Assembly (NCBI GenBank): GCA_023416995.1
Contig: JAEZGI010000030.1
Coordinates: 1 to 33,261 of the forward strand
Length of the DNA stretch: 33,261 bases
Direction: 5' to 3'
From: Bacteroidota bacterium
Lineage (GTDB): Bacteria > Bacteroidota > Bacteroidia > Chitinophagales > Chitinophagaceae
Position numbers and translations under genes: made by a program. Position 1 is the first letter of the stretch. Each line of letters starts with the position of its first letter. Positions 15,289 through 24,207 of this stretch are shown here, piece by piece. The notes below the pieces were generated by a model. It saw only the letters and a program-made list of their open reading frames with translations. It was not told the origin of the DNA and made no database searches.

Positions 15289-18200
15289 ATGAAAAAGTTT
15301 CAAACCCAACTGAGTAGCAGGTTGAATTTGCTGCGGAAGCATATCGCTTTCACGGTACTTCCTGTTTTACTGACATGCCTCTCCGTAACTAACGTGCATG
15401 CACAAATGTCAGTAACCGGAAAAGTGACAGCGAAAGGTGGCGAACCCATCGTTGGAGCATCTGTACTTGTAAAAGGCACCTCTACCGGAACCACCACCAA
15501 TGAGCAGGGAGTTTATACAATCACTGCAACCAAAGGAACTGTACTTGTATTTTCAAACGTTACTTATGTTGACCAGGAAATAACAGTAGGTGACAACACT
15601 ACTATCAATGTAGAACTTTCTCCAACTGCCGGTGGCAACCTTGGAGAAGTGATCGTAGTAGGTTATGGAACACAACGCAAAGAAGCTGTTACAGGTTCTG
15701 TGGCTTCCATCAGCGGTGTAACCATGCGCGATGTACCATCACCGAATCTTGCCCAGGCCTTACAGGGACGTTTGCCAGGCGTTGAAATGGCTCAGACTTC
15801 TACCAGGCCGGGTGCAACCATGCAGATCCGTATCCGTGGTACAAGATCACTGAACGCGAGCAACGATCCGCTTGTAGTACTTGATGGAATTCCTTTCCCT
15901 GGCTCGATAGCCGACATTAACCCTAACGATATCCGCAGCATAGATGTATTAAAAGATGCATCTGCTACTGCGATTTATGGTTCACGTGGCGCCAACGGTG
16001 TTATCCTTGTAACTACCAACAAAGGACAACGCAATCAAAAGCCTAAGGTTTCTTATAATGCTTACGTAGGTGCACAGACACTGTTTGCAAGATACCCAAT
16101 GATGAATGGCGATGAACTGTCCCGTCTTCGTACCGCCGCCAATCAATTTACTGATGGTGTAGATGAAGTGCCCGGCACAAACACCGACTGGCAGGATGAA
16201 TTCTATACAACAGGGATCGTTTCAAGTAATGATATCGGCGTATCTGGTGGCACCGGTCCCGGTGGCAGTTACAACTTCGGTCTTGGTCATTATCAGAACC
16301 AGGGGGTAATTCCAACTCAGAAGTATACCCGTTATTCAATGCGTGCATCAGTAGATCAGCAAATTGGTAAACTGTTCCGCGTCGGATTCACGACAAATAA
16401 CAATTACAACATGAGTAAAGGAAACCAGGTTGGTTTATACGGCACCCTGAGTATGTCGCCACTGGCAAGTCCTTACAATGCTGATGGCAGCTTAAGAAGA
16501 ACTATCCGGATGCCTTTGGATGAAACCTGGGTGGCCACAAAAGGTGTTGTTGAAAGCCTGGAGGACCAATGGTTAAGCGAAACCAGGGGATTTGCTACAT
16601 ATAACGCTATTTATGGAGAAGTAAGCATTCCAGGTATTACCGGACTTAAATACCGCACCAACCTCGGTCTTGATTTCATACAGAACAATGGAGGTAACTA
16701 TACAGGAGAAGGTATTAACAGTACCAACCCGACAACGCCTTCATCAGCCAGTATCAATAACTCCCAGACTTATCACTGGACGATTGAAAACATGCTGACT
16801 TACGACCGTACAATTTCTGGCAAACACAATCTGAACCTTGTGGCCCTGTATTCAGCTGAACAGAACAAATACAACAGGTCAGCAATGGCTGCAAGAGATA
16901 TTCCATCAGATGCTTTCCAGTTTTATAATCTTGGCCAGGCAACCGGTGAGATCACTGTGAACCCGAACGACCAGGATTACCAGCAATGGGGATTGCAGTC
17001 AGTAATGGGTCGTGCGATGTACGCTTATGACAACCGGTATATGGTTTCTGCAACCGTTCGTTCTGATGGTTCTTCAAGACTTGCCAAAGGTCATAAATGG
17101 CACACTTATCCCGCGGTATCTGTGGGTTGGAACATCAGCAACGAATCATTTATGCAGAGTGTGAAAGGTATTAATATGCTGAAGCTTCGTGTTGGTTACG
17201 GACAAACTTCCAACCAGGCGATTGCTCCTTATGCAACGCTCGGAAGACTGGCTACAAGACCTTATAACTTTGGTGATGATAACTATGCAGTTGGTTACTA
17301 TGTATCTCAACTGCCTAACGCTGATCTTGGTTGGGAATATTCTGACACCTGGAACTATGGCGTGGATTTCTCGCTCCTTAATAATCGTCTCTCCGGTACC
17401 ATTGAATATTATGTTACGAACACAAAGGATCTGCTGCTGAACGTAAGTCTTCCAAGTACTTCAGGTGTAAGCAGCTATACCGCCAATATCGGGCAGACCC
17501 AGAACAAAGGTTTTGAACTGAGTTTGAACGGTACCATCATCGAGAACAGAAATGGTTGGACCTGGGAAGCAGGTGTAAACCTTTATGCAAACCGTAACAG
17601 GCTGAAAGCACTTGCAACCGGCCAGTTAAGGGATGAAGGAAACGCATGGTTTGTTGGACACAACATCAACTCCATTTTTGATTTCGAGAAAGAAGGTTTA
17701 TGGCAGGAGAAAGATCAATACCGCGATATTCTCGAACCGGGTGGAAATGTTGGTATGATCAAAGTAAAATACACAGGTGATTATAATGCAGACGGTACAC
17801 CAGTAAGAGCAATTGGTCCTGCTGATCGCCAGATTTTTGATACAGATCCCGATTTCCAGGGTGGCTTCAACACAAGGGTATCTTATAAAGGTTTTGATCT
17901 TAGCGTAGTGAGCTTCTTCAAAAGTGGTGGCTTGCTTGTGAGCACTTTGTATGGTTCGTCTGGTTATCTGAATATGATGAGCGGAAGAAGAAACAACGTT
18001 AAAATCGACTACTGGACACCTGAAAACACTGATGCTGCTTATCCAAAACCAGGTGGTATGACCAGTGGAGATAATCCAAAATACGGAAGCACGCTTGGCT
18101 ATTTCGATGCCTCGTTCTTAAAGATCCGTACAATAACCCTGGGATATGATTTCAGCAGAAGCGTGATCAAAAACACAGACGTTAGAATGCGCGCTTATGC

Positions 18201-18384
18201 TACCGTTCAAAATCCGTTTGTTATGTTCTCACCTTATTACAAAGAATCGGGTATGGATCCTGAAACAAACAGTTATGGTAATGAAAATGCAGCGGTAACA
18301 AGTTATCAGCGCCGCATCCTTACCATCGGTACCAATTCACCGGCCACCCGCAACTTTGTATTCGGAGTTAATTTGACATTCTAA
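15289..18384 (+). CDS. SusC-family TonB-dependent outer-membrane transporter (xylan locus)
   Basis: A 1031-residue SusC/RagA-type receptor that moves oligosaccharides across the outer membrane using TonB energy. In order: signal peptide (1-38, VHA-Q); carboxypeptidase-D-like regulatory domain (about 41-112, VTGKVTAKGGEPIVGASVLV); TonB-box-like EVIVVGYGTQRKEAVTGS (120-137); plug domain with LAQALQGRLPGV and the SusC hallmark DASATAIYGSRGANGVILVTT (223-243); then a beta-barrel ending in a C-terminal aromatic residue (FGVNLTF). There is no STN domain, so signalling to an anti-sigma factor is not expected, in line with LacI control. I chose the ATG at 15289 because it gives a proper signal peptide. 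Its partner susD begins 11 bp downstream. Confidence 0.93.
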   Translation: MKKFQTQLSSRLNLLRKHIAFTVLPVLLTCLSVTNVHAQMSVTGKVTAKGGEPIVGASVLVKGTSTGTTTNEQGVYTITATKGTVLVFSNVTYVDQEITVGDNTTINVELSPTAGGNLGEVIVVGYGTQRKEAVTGSVASISGVTMRDVPSPNLAQALQGRLPGVEMAQTSTRPGATMQIRIRGTRSLNASNDPLVVLDGIPFPGSIADINPNDIRSIDVLKDASATAIYGSRGANGVILVTTNKGQRNQKPKVSYNAYVGAQTLFARYPMMNGDELSRLRTAANQFTDGVDEVPGTNTDWQDEFYTTGIVSSNDIGVSGGTGPGGSYNFGLGHYQNQGVIPTQKYTRYSMRASVDQQIGKLFRVGFTTNNNYNMSKGNQVGLYGTLSMSPLASPYNADGSLRRTIRMPLDETWVATKGVVESLEDQWLSETRGFATYNAIYGEVSIPGITGLKYRTNLGLDFIQNNGGNYTGEGINSTNPTTPSSASINNSQTYHWTIENMLTYDRTISGKHNLNLVALYSAEQNKYNRSAMAARDIPSDAFQFYNLGQATGEITVNPNDQDYQQWGLQSVMGRAMYAYDNRYMVSATVRSDGSSRLAKGHKWHTYPAVSVGWNISNESFMQSVKGINMLKLRVGYGQTSNQAIAPYATLGRLATRPYNFGDDNYAVGYYVSQLPNADLGWEYSDTWNYGVDFSLLNNRLSGTIEYYVTNTKDLLLNVSLPSTSGVSSYTANIGQTQNKGFELSLNGTIIENRNGWTWEAGVNLYANRNRLKALATGQLRDEGNAWFVGHNINSIFDFEKEGLWQEKDQYRDILEPGGNVGMIKVKYTGDYNADGTPVRAIGPADRQIFDTDPDFQGGFNTRVSYKGFDLSVVSFFKSGGLLVSTLYGSSGYLNMMSGRRNNVKIDYWTPENTDAAYPKPGGMTSGDNPKYGSTLGYFDASFLKIRTITLGYDFSRSVIKNTDVRMRAYATVQNPFVMFSPYYKESGMDPETNSYGNENAAVTSYQRRILTIGTNSPATRNFVFGVNLTF

Positions 18385-18395
18385 AAAATATTATC

Positions 18396-20351
18396 ATGAA
18401 ACATATTCAGATAAAAACGCTCATAGGATCCTCAGCATTAATGCTGTTTGTGATGCTTGGCGGATGTTCCAAAATACTGGACGAACAACCGCGTAGTATT
18501 TATGAACCCGGCTTCTTCAAAACTGAAAAAGGTGTGAACGGGGGCTTAACCTCGCAGTACGCACACCTCCGTTTCATGTTTGGTCAGGCCTATTTTTACA
18601 ACACCTTATTAACCGGTACAGATGAAGTTACCTGGGGCCAGAGTGCCGACCAGAACTTCAAAGTGATGGACATTTCAGGCCAGGGTGATATCACCTCAGC
18701 CAGCAGCCGGGCCGATGTATTATGGGGCACTGCTTTCTCAAACATCAATACGGCCAGTGGTATCATTGAAAACGCCGCAGAAGTAGGAACCATTTCTGAT
18801 GCGCTGATTGCGGAAGCAAGATTCTTCAGGGCATTCGATTATTTCCTGCTGGTGCAAACCTTTGGTGGTGTACCACTCGATCTGGGCGCGGGTGAACTGA
18901 AGTTCAACACAACACCTTCCCGCGTATCAACCCGTAACACCGTTCCCGAAGTGTACACAAAAGCAATCTTCCCCGACCTGCTGAAGGCGGTGGCTGATCT
19001 GCCTTCGATGCCGCGTGTAACAGGTGGTGCAACACAAACACTCGCACGGCTGTATTTAGCTAAAGCTTATCTCACTTACGGATGGTGGCTCGAAAACCCC
19101 AACAACATTCCAACTTATCCCGAAGTACAGCGTACAGATCCGGATGGACATAACGCGCAGTGGTACTATCAGCAGGCTTATGATGTTGCATTGGCAGGTA
19201 TTGACAATCCCGGACCGTTTGCATTGCAGCCAACATTTTATGATGTGAACCTCGGCAGTAATGATCGCAACTCAGAAATTATGTTGTATGCAGATCATAC
19301 TGAAACCAGCGAGTTTTATAATGGATCCAGTCTTACCTATTCAAATGGAGAAGGATCAGAAAACTTCGCCGGCTGGATGATGACCTGGAACTATACCAAC
19401 ATCAGAAGTAGCTCATCACCAACTACCTGGACAGCAGTAAGTTCGGTTCAACGCGCAGCAACGCAACCGCTTGGCCGCCCATGGACACGTATGAGCCCAA
19501 CCATTGGCGCTATCAAAAACACTTTTGCTGACAAAACCCTTGATTCACGTTATGATGGAACCTTTGTAACTGTGTATCGTGGAAACTGGGATAAGGCCGG
19601 CATCAGCGGTCCGCTTTACAATGCAAATGGCATGATGGTAAACCCCAATGATGCGATCCTTACCTTCCTTGATTCTGAACCCGGTACTCCGATTGATTAT
19701 TCAAACGCAACTTACAAAAGTAACGTAGGTGCGGGTGTATTGCCAGGCAGGGCCGATTTTGTAGTATCGCCAAATGGTATTAACCGCATCGTGTATCCTG
19801 GTCTTTGGAAACTGGGAACCTATCGCACAGATAATGGTTCCGGTCTTGGACAACCAAACGCAGCAAGTACCCGTCCGTTCAACATCGCCAAGTTCTCTGA
19901 ACTGTATTTTGTTGCAGCAGAAGCAGCAGTTAAAGGTGCAACCGTACAGGCTGGCAGAGGGGCCCGTGATCTCATCAATGTTATCCGTGCACGTGCAGGA
20001 AAATGGCGTTGGAGCAATGGTGGTAACGTTGCAAAGATTGTCGACAACAGTGCTGATATGATCGCAGCAACGCCTGCAACCATCGATATCAATTACATCC
20101 TTGCGGAAAGATCACGTGAATATTACGGTGAAGGTTATCGTTGGTGGGATCTCGTTCGCACACAAAAATGGAACGAGCTTGCAGGCACTTACCAGATCGG
20201 TGGCATCAACTATACGGATCATACACCACAAACTGTTACAAGAAATATCCAGCCTTTCCATTATCTGCGTCCAATTCCGTTGGGACAGATTGATGGAATG
20301 GATCTGAGTGATGAAGAAAAAGCAGCATATCAGAATCCTGGTTATCAATAA
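18396..20351 (+). CDS. SusD/RagB-family surface glycan-binding lipoprotein (xylan locus)
   Basis: A 651-residue SusD homologue, the lid and glycan-binding partner of the preceding SusC. The lipobox is MLGGC with Cys24, followed by SKILDEQPRSIYEPGFF, the usual SusD start. The TPR-like helical region includes LIAEARFFRAFDYFLLVQTFGGVPL (about 129-153), and the C-terminal RagB part carries AKFSELYFVAAEAAVKGA, INVIRARAG and LAERSREYYGEGYRWWDLVRT. The ending NPGYQ is the classical SusD terminus. It is longer than many SusD proteins because of extra loops around residues 300-480. It is followed by a strong terminator before GH67. Confidence 0.92.
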   Translation: MKHIQIKTLIGSSALMLFVMLGGCSKILDEQPRSIYEPGFFKTEKGVNGGLTSQYAHLRFMFGQAYFYNTLLTGTDEVTWGQSADQNFKVMDISGQGDITSASSRADVLWGTAFSNINTASGIIENAAEVGTISDALIAEARFFRAFDYFLLVQTFGGVPLDLGAGELKFNTTPSRVSTRNTVPEVYTKAIFPDLLKAVADLPSMPRVTGGATQTLARLYLAKAYLTYGWWLENPNNIPTYPEVQRTDPDGHNAQWYYQQAYDVALAGIDNPGPFALQPTFYDVNLGSNDRNSEIMLYADHTETSEFYNGSSLTYSNGEGSENFAGWMMTWNYTNIRSSSSPTTWTAVSSVQRAATQPLGRPWTRMSPTIGAIKNTFADKTLDSRYDGTFVTVYRGNWDKAGISGPLYNANGMMVNPNDAILTFLDSEPGTPIDYSNATYKSNVGAGVLPGRADFVVSPNGINRIVYPGLWKLGTYRTDNGSGLGQPNAASTRPFNIAKFSELYFVAAEAAVKGATVQAGRGARDLINVIRARAGKWRWSNGGNVAKIVDNSADMIAATPATIDINYILAERSREYYGEGYRWWDLVRTQKWNELAGTYQIGGINYTDHTPQTVTRNIQPFHYLRPIPLGQIDGMDLSDEEKAAYQNPGYQ

Positions 20352-20365
20352 AACAATGATTAATC

Positions 20366-20406
20366 AAAAGATTGGTTGCTTAAACAGGCAACCAATCTTT
20401 TTTCAT
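20366..20406 (+). terminator. Rho-independent terminator after susD-1
   Basis: A perfect 14-bp stem, AAAAGATTGGTTGC (20366-20379) against GCAACCAATCTTTT (20388-20401), with an 8-nt loop and a following T-rich run. It lies between susD and the GH67 gene, so part of the transcript probably stops here and the two downstream genes are expressed at a lower level or from their own promoter. Confidence 0.85.
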
Positions 20407-20469
20407 TTTTAAAACGTTCAGATCCGGAACATCGGCGAACAAAGGTGACCGGTATTTAAAGTGTTGGTA

Positions 20470-22545
20470 ATGACAAAATTTAAAATGATAACGCTCTTGC
20501 TGGGATTCACTTTAATCACAGCAACCCTTGATGCACAGGAAAGAGATCAGCTTTGGTTTCGTGCCAGATCAACAACCCCGGTGAAGATAACCGGAGGAAA
20601 CAACTCACCGGCTGTTACCATTGCAAAACAGGAACTTCAACAAGGCTGGCGGGGAGCGCCCGGCGCAACGGTTGCTTTGGCAATAACAAAAAACAAAGCG
20701 ATCAAACCTGATGGTTTCCGTCTGTATACAAACGGTATAGAAGCAACCACAGATATTGGTTTGTTATATGGGTCTTACGAACTTTTGCGTCGGCAACAAA
20801 CTGGTCAACCGATCCGCGACGAAATCAATAACCCATCTTATGAGAGAAGATTACTCAACCACTGGGATAATCGTGACGGTTCAGTAGAACGCGGTTATGC
20901 CGGTAAGTCTATCTTCTGGCGCAAAGACAATGCTTTTGAAGTTACAGAAGCTGATAAAAAAATGTGGCAGAACTACGCAAGGGCGAATGCATCAATAGGT
21001 ATCAACGGTGCAGCAATCAACAACGTGAATGCTTCTCCGTTGTTCCTTACAGCAGATTACCTTAACCGCGTAAAAGCAATTGCCGCCGTTCTAAGACCAT
21101 ATGGTGTTCGGGTTTATTTGTCAGCAAACTTTTCTTCGCCGAAAGTTATCGGCGGTCTGGCTACCTCTGATCCGCTCGATGCTGCAGTAGCCAAATGGTG
21201 GAGCGATAAAGCCAAAGAGATCTATGCCATGATTCCCGACTTCGGCGGCTTCCTGGTGAAAGCAAACAGCGAAGGACAACCCGGTCCACAGGATTTTGGA
21301 CGAACACATGTTGATGGTGCCAATGTACTTGCTGATGCGGTAAAACCTTACGGCGGGATCGTGATGTGGCGCTCGTTTGTTTATAGCCCTAACGACAACG
21401 ATCGTGCAAAACAGGCATACACAGAGTTTGTACCTTTTGACGGTAATTTCAGGGACAATGTTATCATCCAGGTAAAAAATGGCCCTATAGATTTTCAACC
21501 AAGAGAACCTTTCAGCCCGCTGTTTGGTGCCATGAAAAAAACATCGGTGATGCCCGAGTTGCAGATCACGCAGGAATATCTTGGTCATTCAACTCACCTG
21601 GTTTACCTCGCGACCATGTGGGAGGAATGTTTAAAAAGTGATACCTACCAGGAAGGTGAGGGCAGCACTGTTGCACGTGTAACTGATGGAAGTATATTCC
21701 CACAGAAACATACTGCCATAGCAGGAGTGGCAAACATAGGTCTTGATCTTAACTGGACCGGTCACGATTTCGGCCAGTCAAACTGGTATGCTTATGGGCG
21801 CATGGCCTGGGACCATAACTTAAAAAGCGAGCAGATCGCTGATGAATGGATCAAACAAACTTATTATCCCGCATCACCAAATGGTAGTAAGTCAGCGTTC
21901 TACACGGCTGACTGGAACGAAAACTTCCTGGCACCAGTCAAAGCAATGATGATGGAAAGCCGTGAAGCCGCAGTCAATTATATGACACCGCTGGGTCTGC
22001 ATCATATCATGAAAGCGCATTTTCATTATGGCCCTGGTCCCTGGTGGGCACCAAAAAGCGCAAGACCCGACTGGACACCGCGTTATTATCACCAGGCTGA
22101 TACAAATGGCATCGGCTTCAACAGATCCAAAACTGGTAGCGATGCGGTAAGTCAATATGCAGAACCACTGGCTTCCTGGTTAAATGATCCAAAGACCTGC
22201 CCTGATATTTTTCTGCTATGGTTTCATCACCTGCCATGGGATTACACAATGAAAAGTGGTCAGAGTTTATGGGATGAAATGTGTCTGCATTACGATAAAG
22301 GCGTAAAACAGGTAAGAACATTTCAACAGGTATGGGATAAAGCAGAAGCTTATGTTGATACCGCGCGGTTTAAAGCGGTTCAGAGTAAGCTGCGGGCGCA
22401 AAGCACAAATGCAGTGTACTGGCGCGATGCCGCTTTATTATACTTCCAGCAATTCAGCAGGAGACCGATACCATATCATCTTGAGCGCCCGTTAAATGAT
22501 CTTGAAACGATGATTGAAAATGACGAAACAACAAAAGAAAAATAA
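20470..22545 (+). CDS. GH67 xylan alpha-1,2-glucuronidase
   Basis: A 691-residue family 67 enzyme that removes 4-O-methyl-glucuronic acid from the non-reducing end of xylo-oligosaccharides. Residues 1-22 form a signal peptide (LDA-Q), so it is exported, probably to the periplasm. Family motifs include LNHWDNRDGSVERGYAGKSIF, the acid Glu268 in VKANSEGQPGPQDFGRTHVDG, Asp341 in NGPIDFQPREP and Glu369 in QITQEYLG. The spacings between these three (73 and 28) equal those of Glu292, Asp365 and Glu393 in the Cellvibrio japonicus enzyme. I chose the ATG at 20470; a GTG nine bases earlier is the alternative. It follows the susD terminator and precedes xylA by 59 bp. Confidence 0.93.
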   Translation: MTKFKMITLLLGFTLITATLDAQERDQLWFRARSTTPVKITGGNNSPAVTIAKQELQQGWRGAPGATVALAITKNKAIKPDGFRLYTNGIEATTDIGLLYGSYELLRRQQTGQPIRDEINNPSYERRLLNHWDNRDGSVERGYAGKSIFWRKDNAFEVTEADKKMWQNYARANASIGINGAAINNVNASPLFLTADYLNRVKAIAAVLRPYGVRVYLSANFSSPKVIGGLATSDPLDAAVAKWWSDKAKEIYAMIPDFGGFLVKANSEGQPGPQDFGRTHVDGANVLADAVKPYGGIVMWRSFVYSPNDNDRAKQAYTEFVPFDGNFRDNVIIQVKNGPIDFQPREPFSPLFGAMKKTSVMPELQITQEYLGHSTHLVYLATMWEECLKSDTYQEGEGSTVARVTDGSIFPQKHTAIAGVANIGLDLNWTGHDFGQSNWYAYGRMAWDHNLKSEQIADEWIKQTYYPASPNGSKSAFYTADWNENFLAPVKAMMMESREAAVNYMTPLGLHHIMKAHFHYGPGPWWAPKSARPDWTPRYYHQADTNGIGFNRSKTGSDAVSQYAEPLASWLNDPKTCPDIFLLWFHHLPWDYTMKSGQSLWDEMCLHYDKGVKQVRTFQQVWDKAEAYVDTARFKAVQSKLRAQSTNAVYWRDAALLYFQQFSRRPIPYHLERPLNDLETMIENDETTKEK

Positions 22546-22604
22546 CATAGCCAGACATAACAGCGATGTGAAATCATATACTATAATTAAAAAGAAAAAC
22601 TGAG

Positions 22605-23933
22605 ATGGAAATTGTTCTTGGATCAAAAGAGTACTTCAAAGGAATAAGTAAAATCAAATATGAGGGCCGTGATACTGACAATCCGCTGGCTTTCCGTTGG
22701 TACGACGAAAACAAAACCGTGGCAGGCAAAACGATGAAAGAATATCTGCGTTTCGCCTGTGCTTACTGGCACAGCTTTAATGGCAACGGTGCAGATCTTT
22801 TTGGTGAAAGCACACATATTTTTCCGTGGGATGAAAGTAAGGATCCTGCACAGCGCGCAAAAGACAAGGCTGATGCAGCTTTTGAATTCATTACCAAATT
22901 AGGTATCCCGTATTATTGTTTTCATGATGTTGACGTGGTTGACTATGGTAATGACATTGAGGAGAACGATAAAAGACTTCAGACCGCAGTTGAGTACCTG
23001 AAGCAAAAACAGCAGCAAAGCGGGGTGAAACTTTTATGGGGCACTGCTAATCTTTTCAGTCACAAACGTTATATGAATGGTGCTTCAACAAACCCGGATT
23101 TTCATGTGCTTACTCACGGTGCCGCACAAGTGAAAGCTGCGCTCGATGCAACAATTGCTCTTGGTGGTGAGAACTATGTATTCTGGGGTGGAAGAGAAGG
23201 TTACATGAGCCTGTTGAATACCGATATGAAACGCGAAAAAGAACATCTTGCACTTTTCCTGAAAACTGCTCGTGACTATGCAAGAAAAAATGGCTTCAAA
23301 GGACGTTTCTTTATTGAACCCAAACCTTGTGAGCCAACCAAACATCAATACGATTACGATTCTGAAACTGTGATTGGTTTCCTGAGACAATATGATCTGC
23401 TGGAAGATTTCAGTTTGAATATTGAAGTGAACCATGCCACCCTGGCCGGGCACACCTTTACTCATGAATTGCAGGTTGCTGCTGATGCAGGTCTTTTGGG
23501 TAGTATCGATGCAAATCGTGGCGACTATCAGAATGGGTGGGATACTGATCAGTTTCCTAATGATGTAAATGAACTTACAGAAGCAATGCTGATCATCTTA
23601 CAGGCTGGAGGTTTTGCAGGTGGTGGTATCAATTTCGATGCAAAGATCCGGCGGAACAGTACAGATGCTGATGATCTGTTCCATGCGCATATCGGTGGTA
23701 TGGACACATTTGCCCGTGGTTTACTGGCTGCTGAAGCGATCCTGGAAAAATCTGATTACAAGGCTTTCCGCAAAAAGCGTTATTCCAGCTACGATAGTGG
23801 TAAAGGTGCTGAGTTTGAAGCGGGCAAACTTTCATTGGAAGATCTGCGCGCTTATGCTGTTGCAAACGGTGAGCCGGCTATCCAAAGTGGAAAACAGGAA
23901 TACCTTGAAAATATAGTGAACAGATTCATTTAA
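22605..23933 (+). CDS. xylA: Xylose isomerase
   Basis: A 442-residue cytoplasmic class II xylose isomerase that converts D-xylose to D-xylulose. Active-site features are clear: His107 in YYCFHDVDVV, WGTANLFSHKRYMNGA (145-160), WGGREGY (194-200), metal-binding Glu238 and base Lys240 in FFIEPKPCEPTKHQYD, Glu274 and His277 in IEVNHATLAGH, and IDANRGDYQNGWDTDQFP (301-318) with several metal-binding aspartates. Length is typical. It is the last gene of the plus-strand arm, ended by a strong hairpin terminator, and links xylan breakdown to central metabolism. No xylulokinase gene is in the window. Confidence 0.96.
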   Translation: MEIVLGSKEYFKGISKIKYEGRDTDNPLAFRWYDENKTVAGKTMKEYLRFACAYWHSFNGNGADLFGESTHIFPWDESKDPAQRAKDKADAAFEFITKLGIPYYCFHDVDVVDYGNDIEENDKRLQTAVEYLKQKQQQSGVKLLWGTANLFSHKRYMNGASTNPDFHVLTHGAAQVKAALDATIALGGENYVFWGGREGYMSLLNTDMKREKEHLALFLKTARDYARKNGFKGRFFIEPKPCEPTKHQYDYDSETVIGFLRQYDLLEDFSLNIEVNHATLAGHTFTHELQVAADAGLLGSIDANRGDYQNGWDTDQFPNDVNELTEAMLIILQAGGFAGGGINFDAKIRRNSTDADDLFHAHIGGMDTFARGLLAAEAILEKSDYKAFRKKRYSSYDSGKGAEFEAGKLSLEDLRAYAVANGEPAIQSGKQEYLENIVNRFI

Positions 23934-23935
23934 AG

Positions 23936-23972
23936 AAAAGCAGTAACGCGGCATGGCCGCGTTACTGCTTTT
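23936..23972. terminator. Strong, probably bidirectional terminator after xylA
   Basis: A perfect 17-bp stem, AAAAGCAGTAACGCGGC (23936-23952) against GCCGCGTTACTGCTTTT (23956-23972), closes a 3-nt ATG loop and starts 3 bp after the xylA stop. A and T runs on opposite sides allow termination from both directions. It could also catch transcripts of the convergent DUF3179 gene. Confidence 0.88.
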
Positions 23973-24014
23973 GACTATTAGTTTGAGAGTTGCGCGGCGT
24001 CGTTGCTTTCATCT

Positions 24015-24207
24015 GTAAGCTCGAGAAATTCGCAGCTTCCGTTATTTTAATCTGTAAGCATAAGAAGACTCGCAACCGCGTTTGTGCTTTCATCTGTAAG
24101 CATGAGAAGTTCTCAGCTTCCGTTATTGTTTTAGTCTGCCAGCAAGAAAGGTCCACAACCCTGCGTTAGTGCTTCAACCTGTAATCATGAGTGGTGCGCA
24201 GCCTGGT
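24015..24207. repeat. Degenerate tandem repeat of about 42 bp, 4-5 copies
   Basis: The start of the unit, GTAAGCATGAGAAG, recurs at 24015, 24054, 24096, 24138 (as GCCAGCAAGAAAGG) and 24181 (as GTAATCATGAGTGG). Each is followed by a CGCAGCTTCCGTTATT-like middle and a TTTCATCT/TTTAATCT end. Steps are 39, 42, 42 and 43 bp, and a partial copy precedes the first. It fills the gap between the xylA terminator and the DUF3179 stop. The minus strand stays open across most of it, but the peptide is a low-complexity repeat and is not called as a gene. Confidence 0.8.

Noticed and set aside
21121..21588. 155-residue minus-strand frame inside the GH67 gene
   Set aside because: It is entirely antisense to well-conserved GH67 sequence including a catalytic residue and shows no protein-family features.
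23962..24156. 64-residue minus-strand frame with repeated SLQMKA-like peptides
   Set aside because: It reads through a terminator stem and a degenerate tandem repeat with some steps not divisible by three; no start signal or family was seen.
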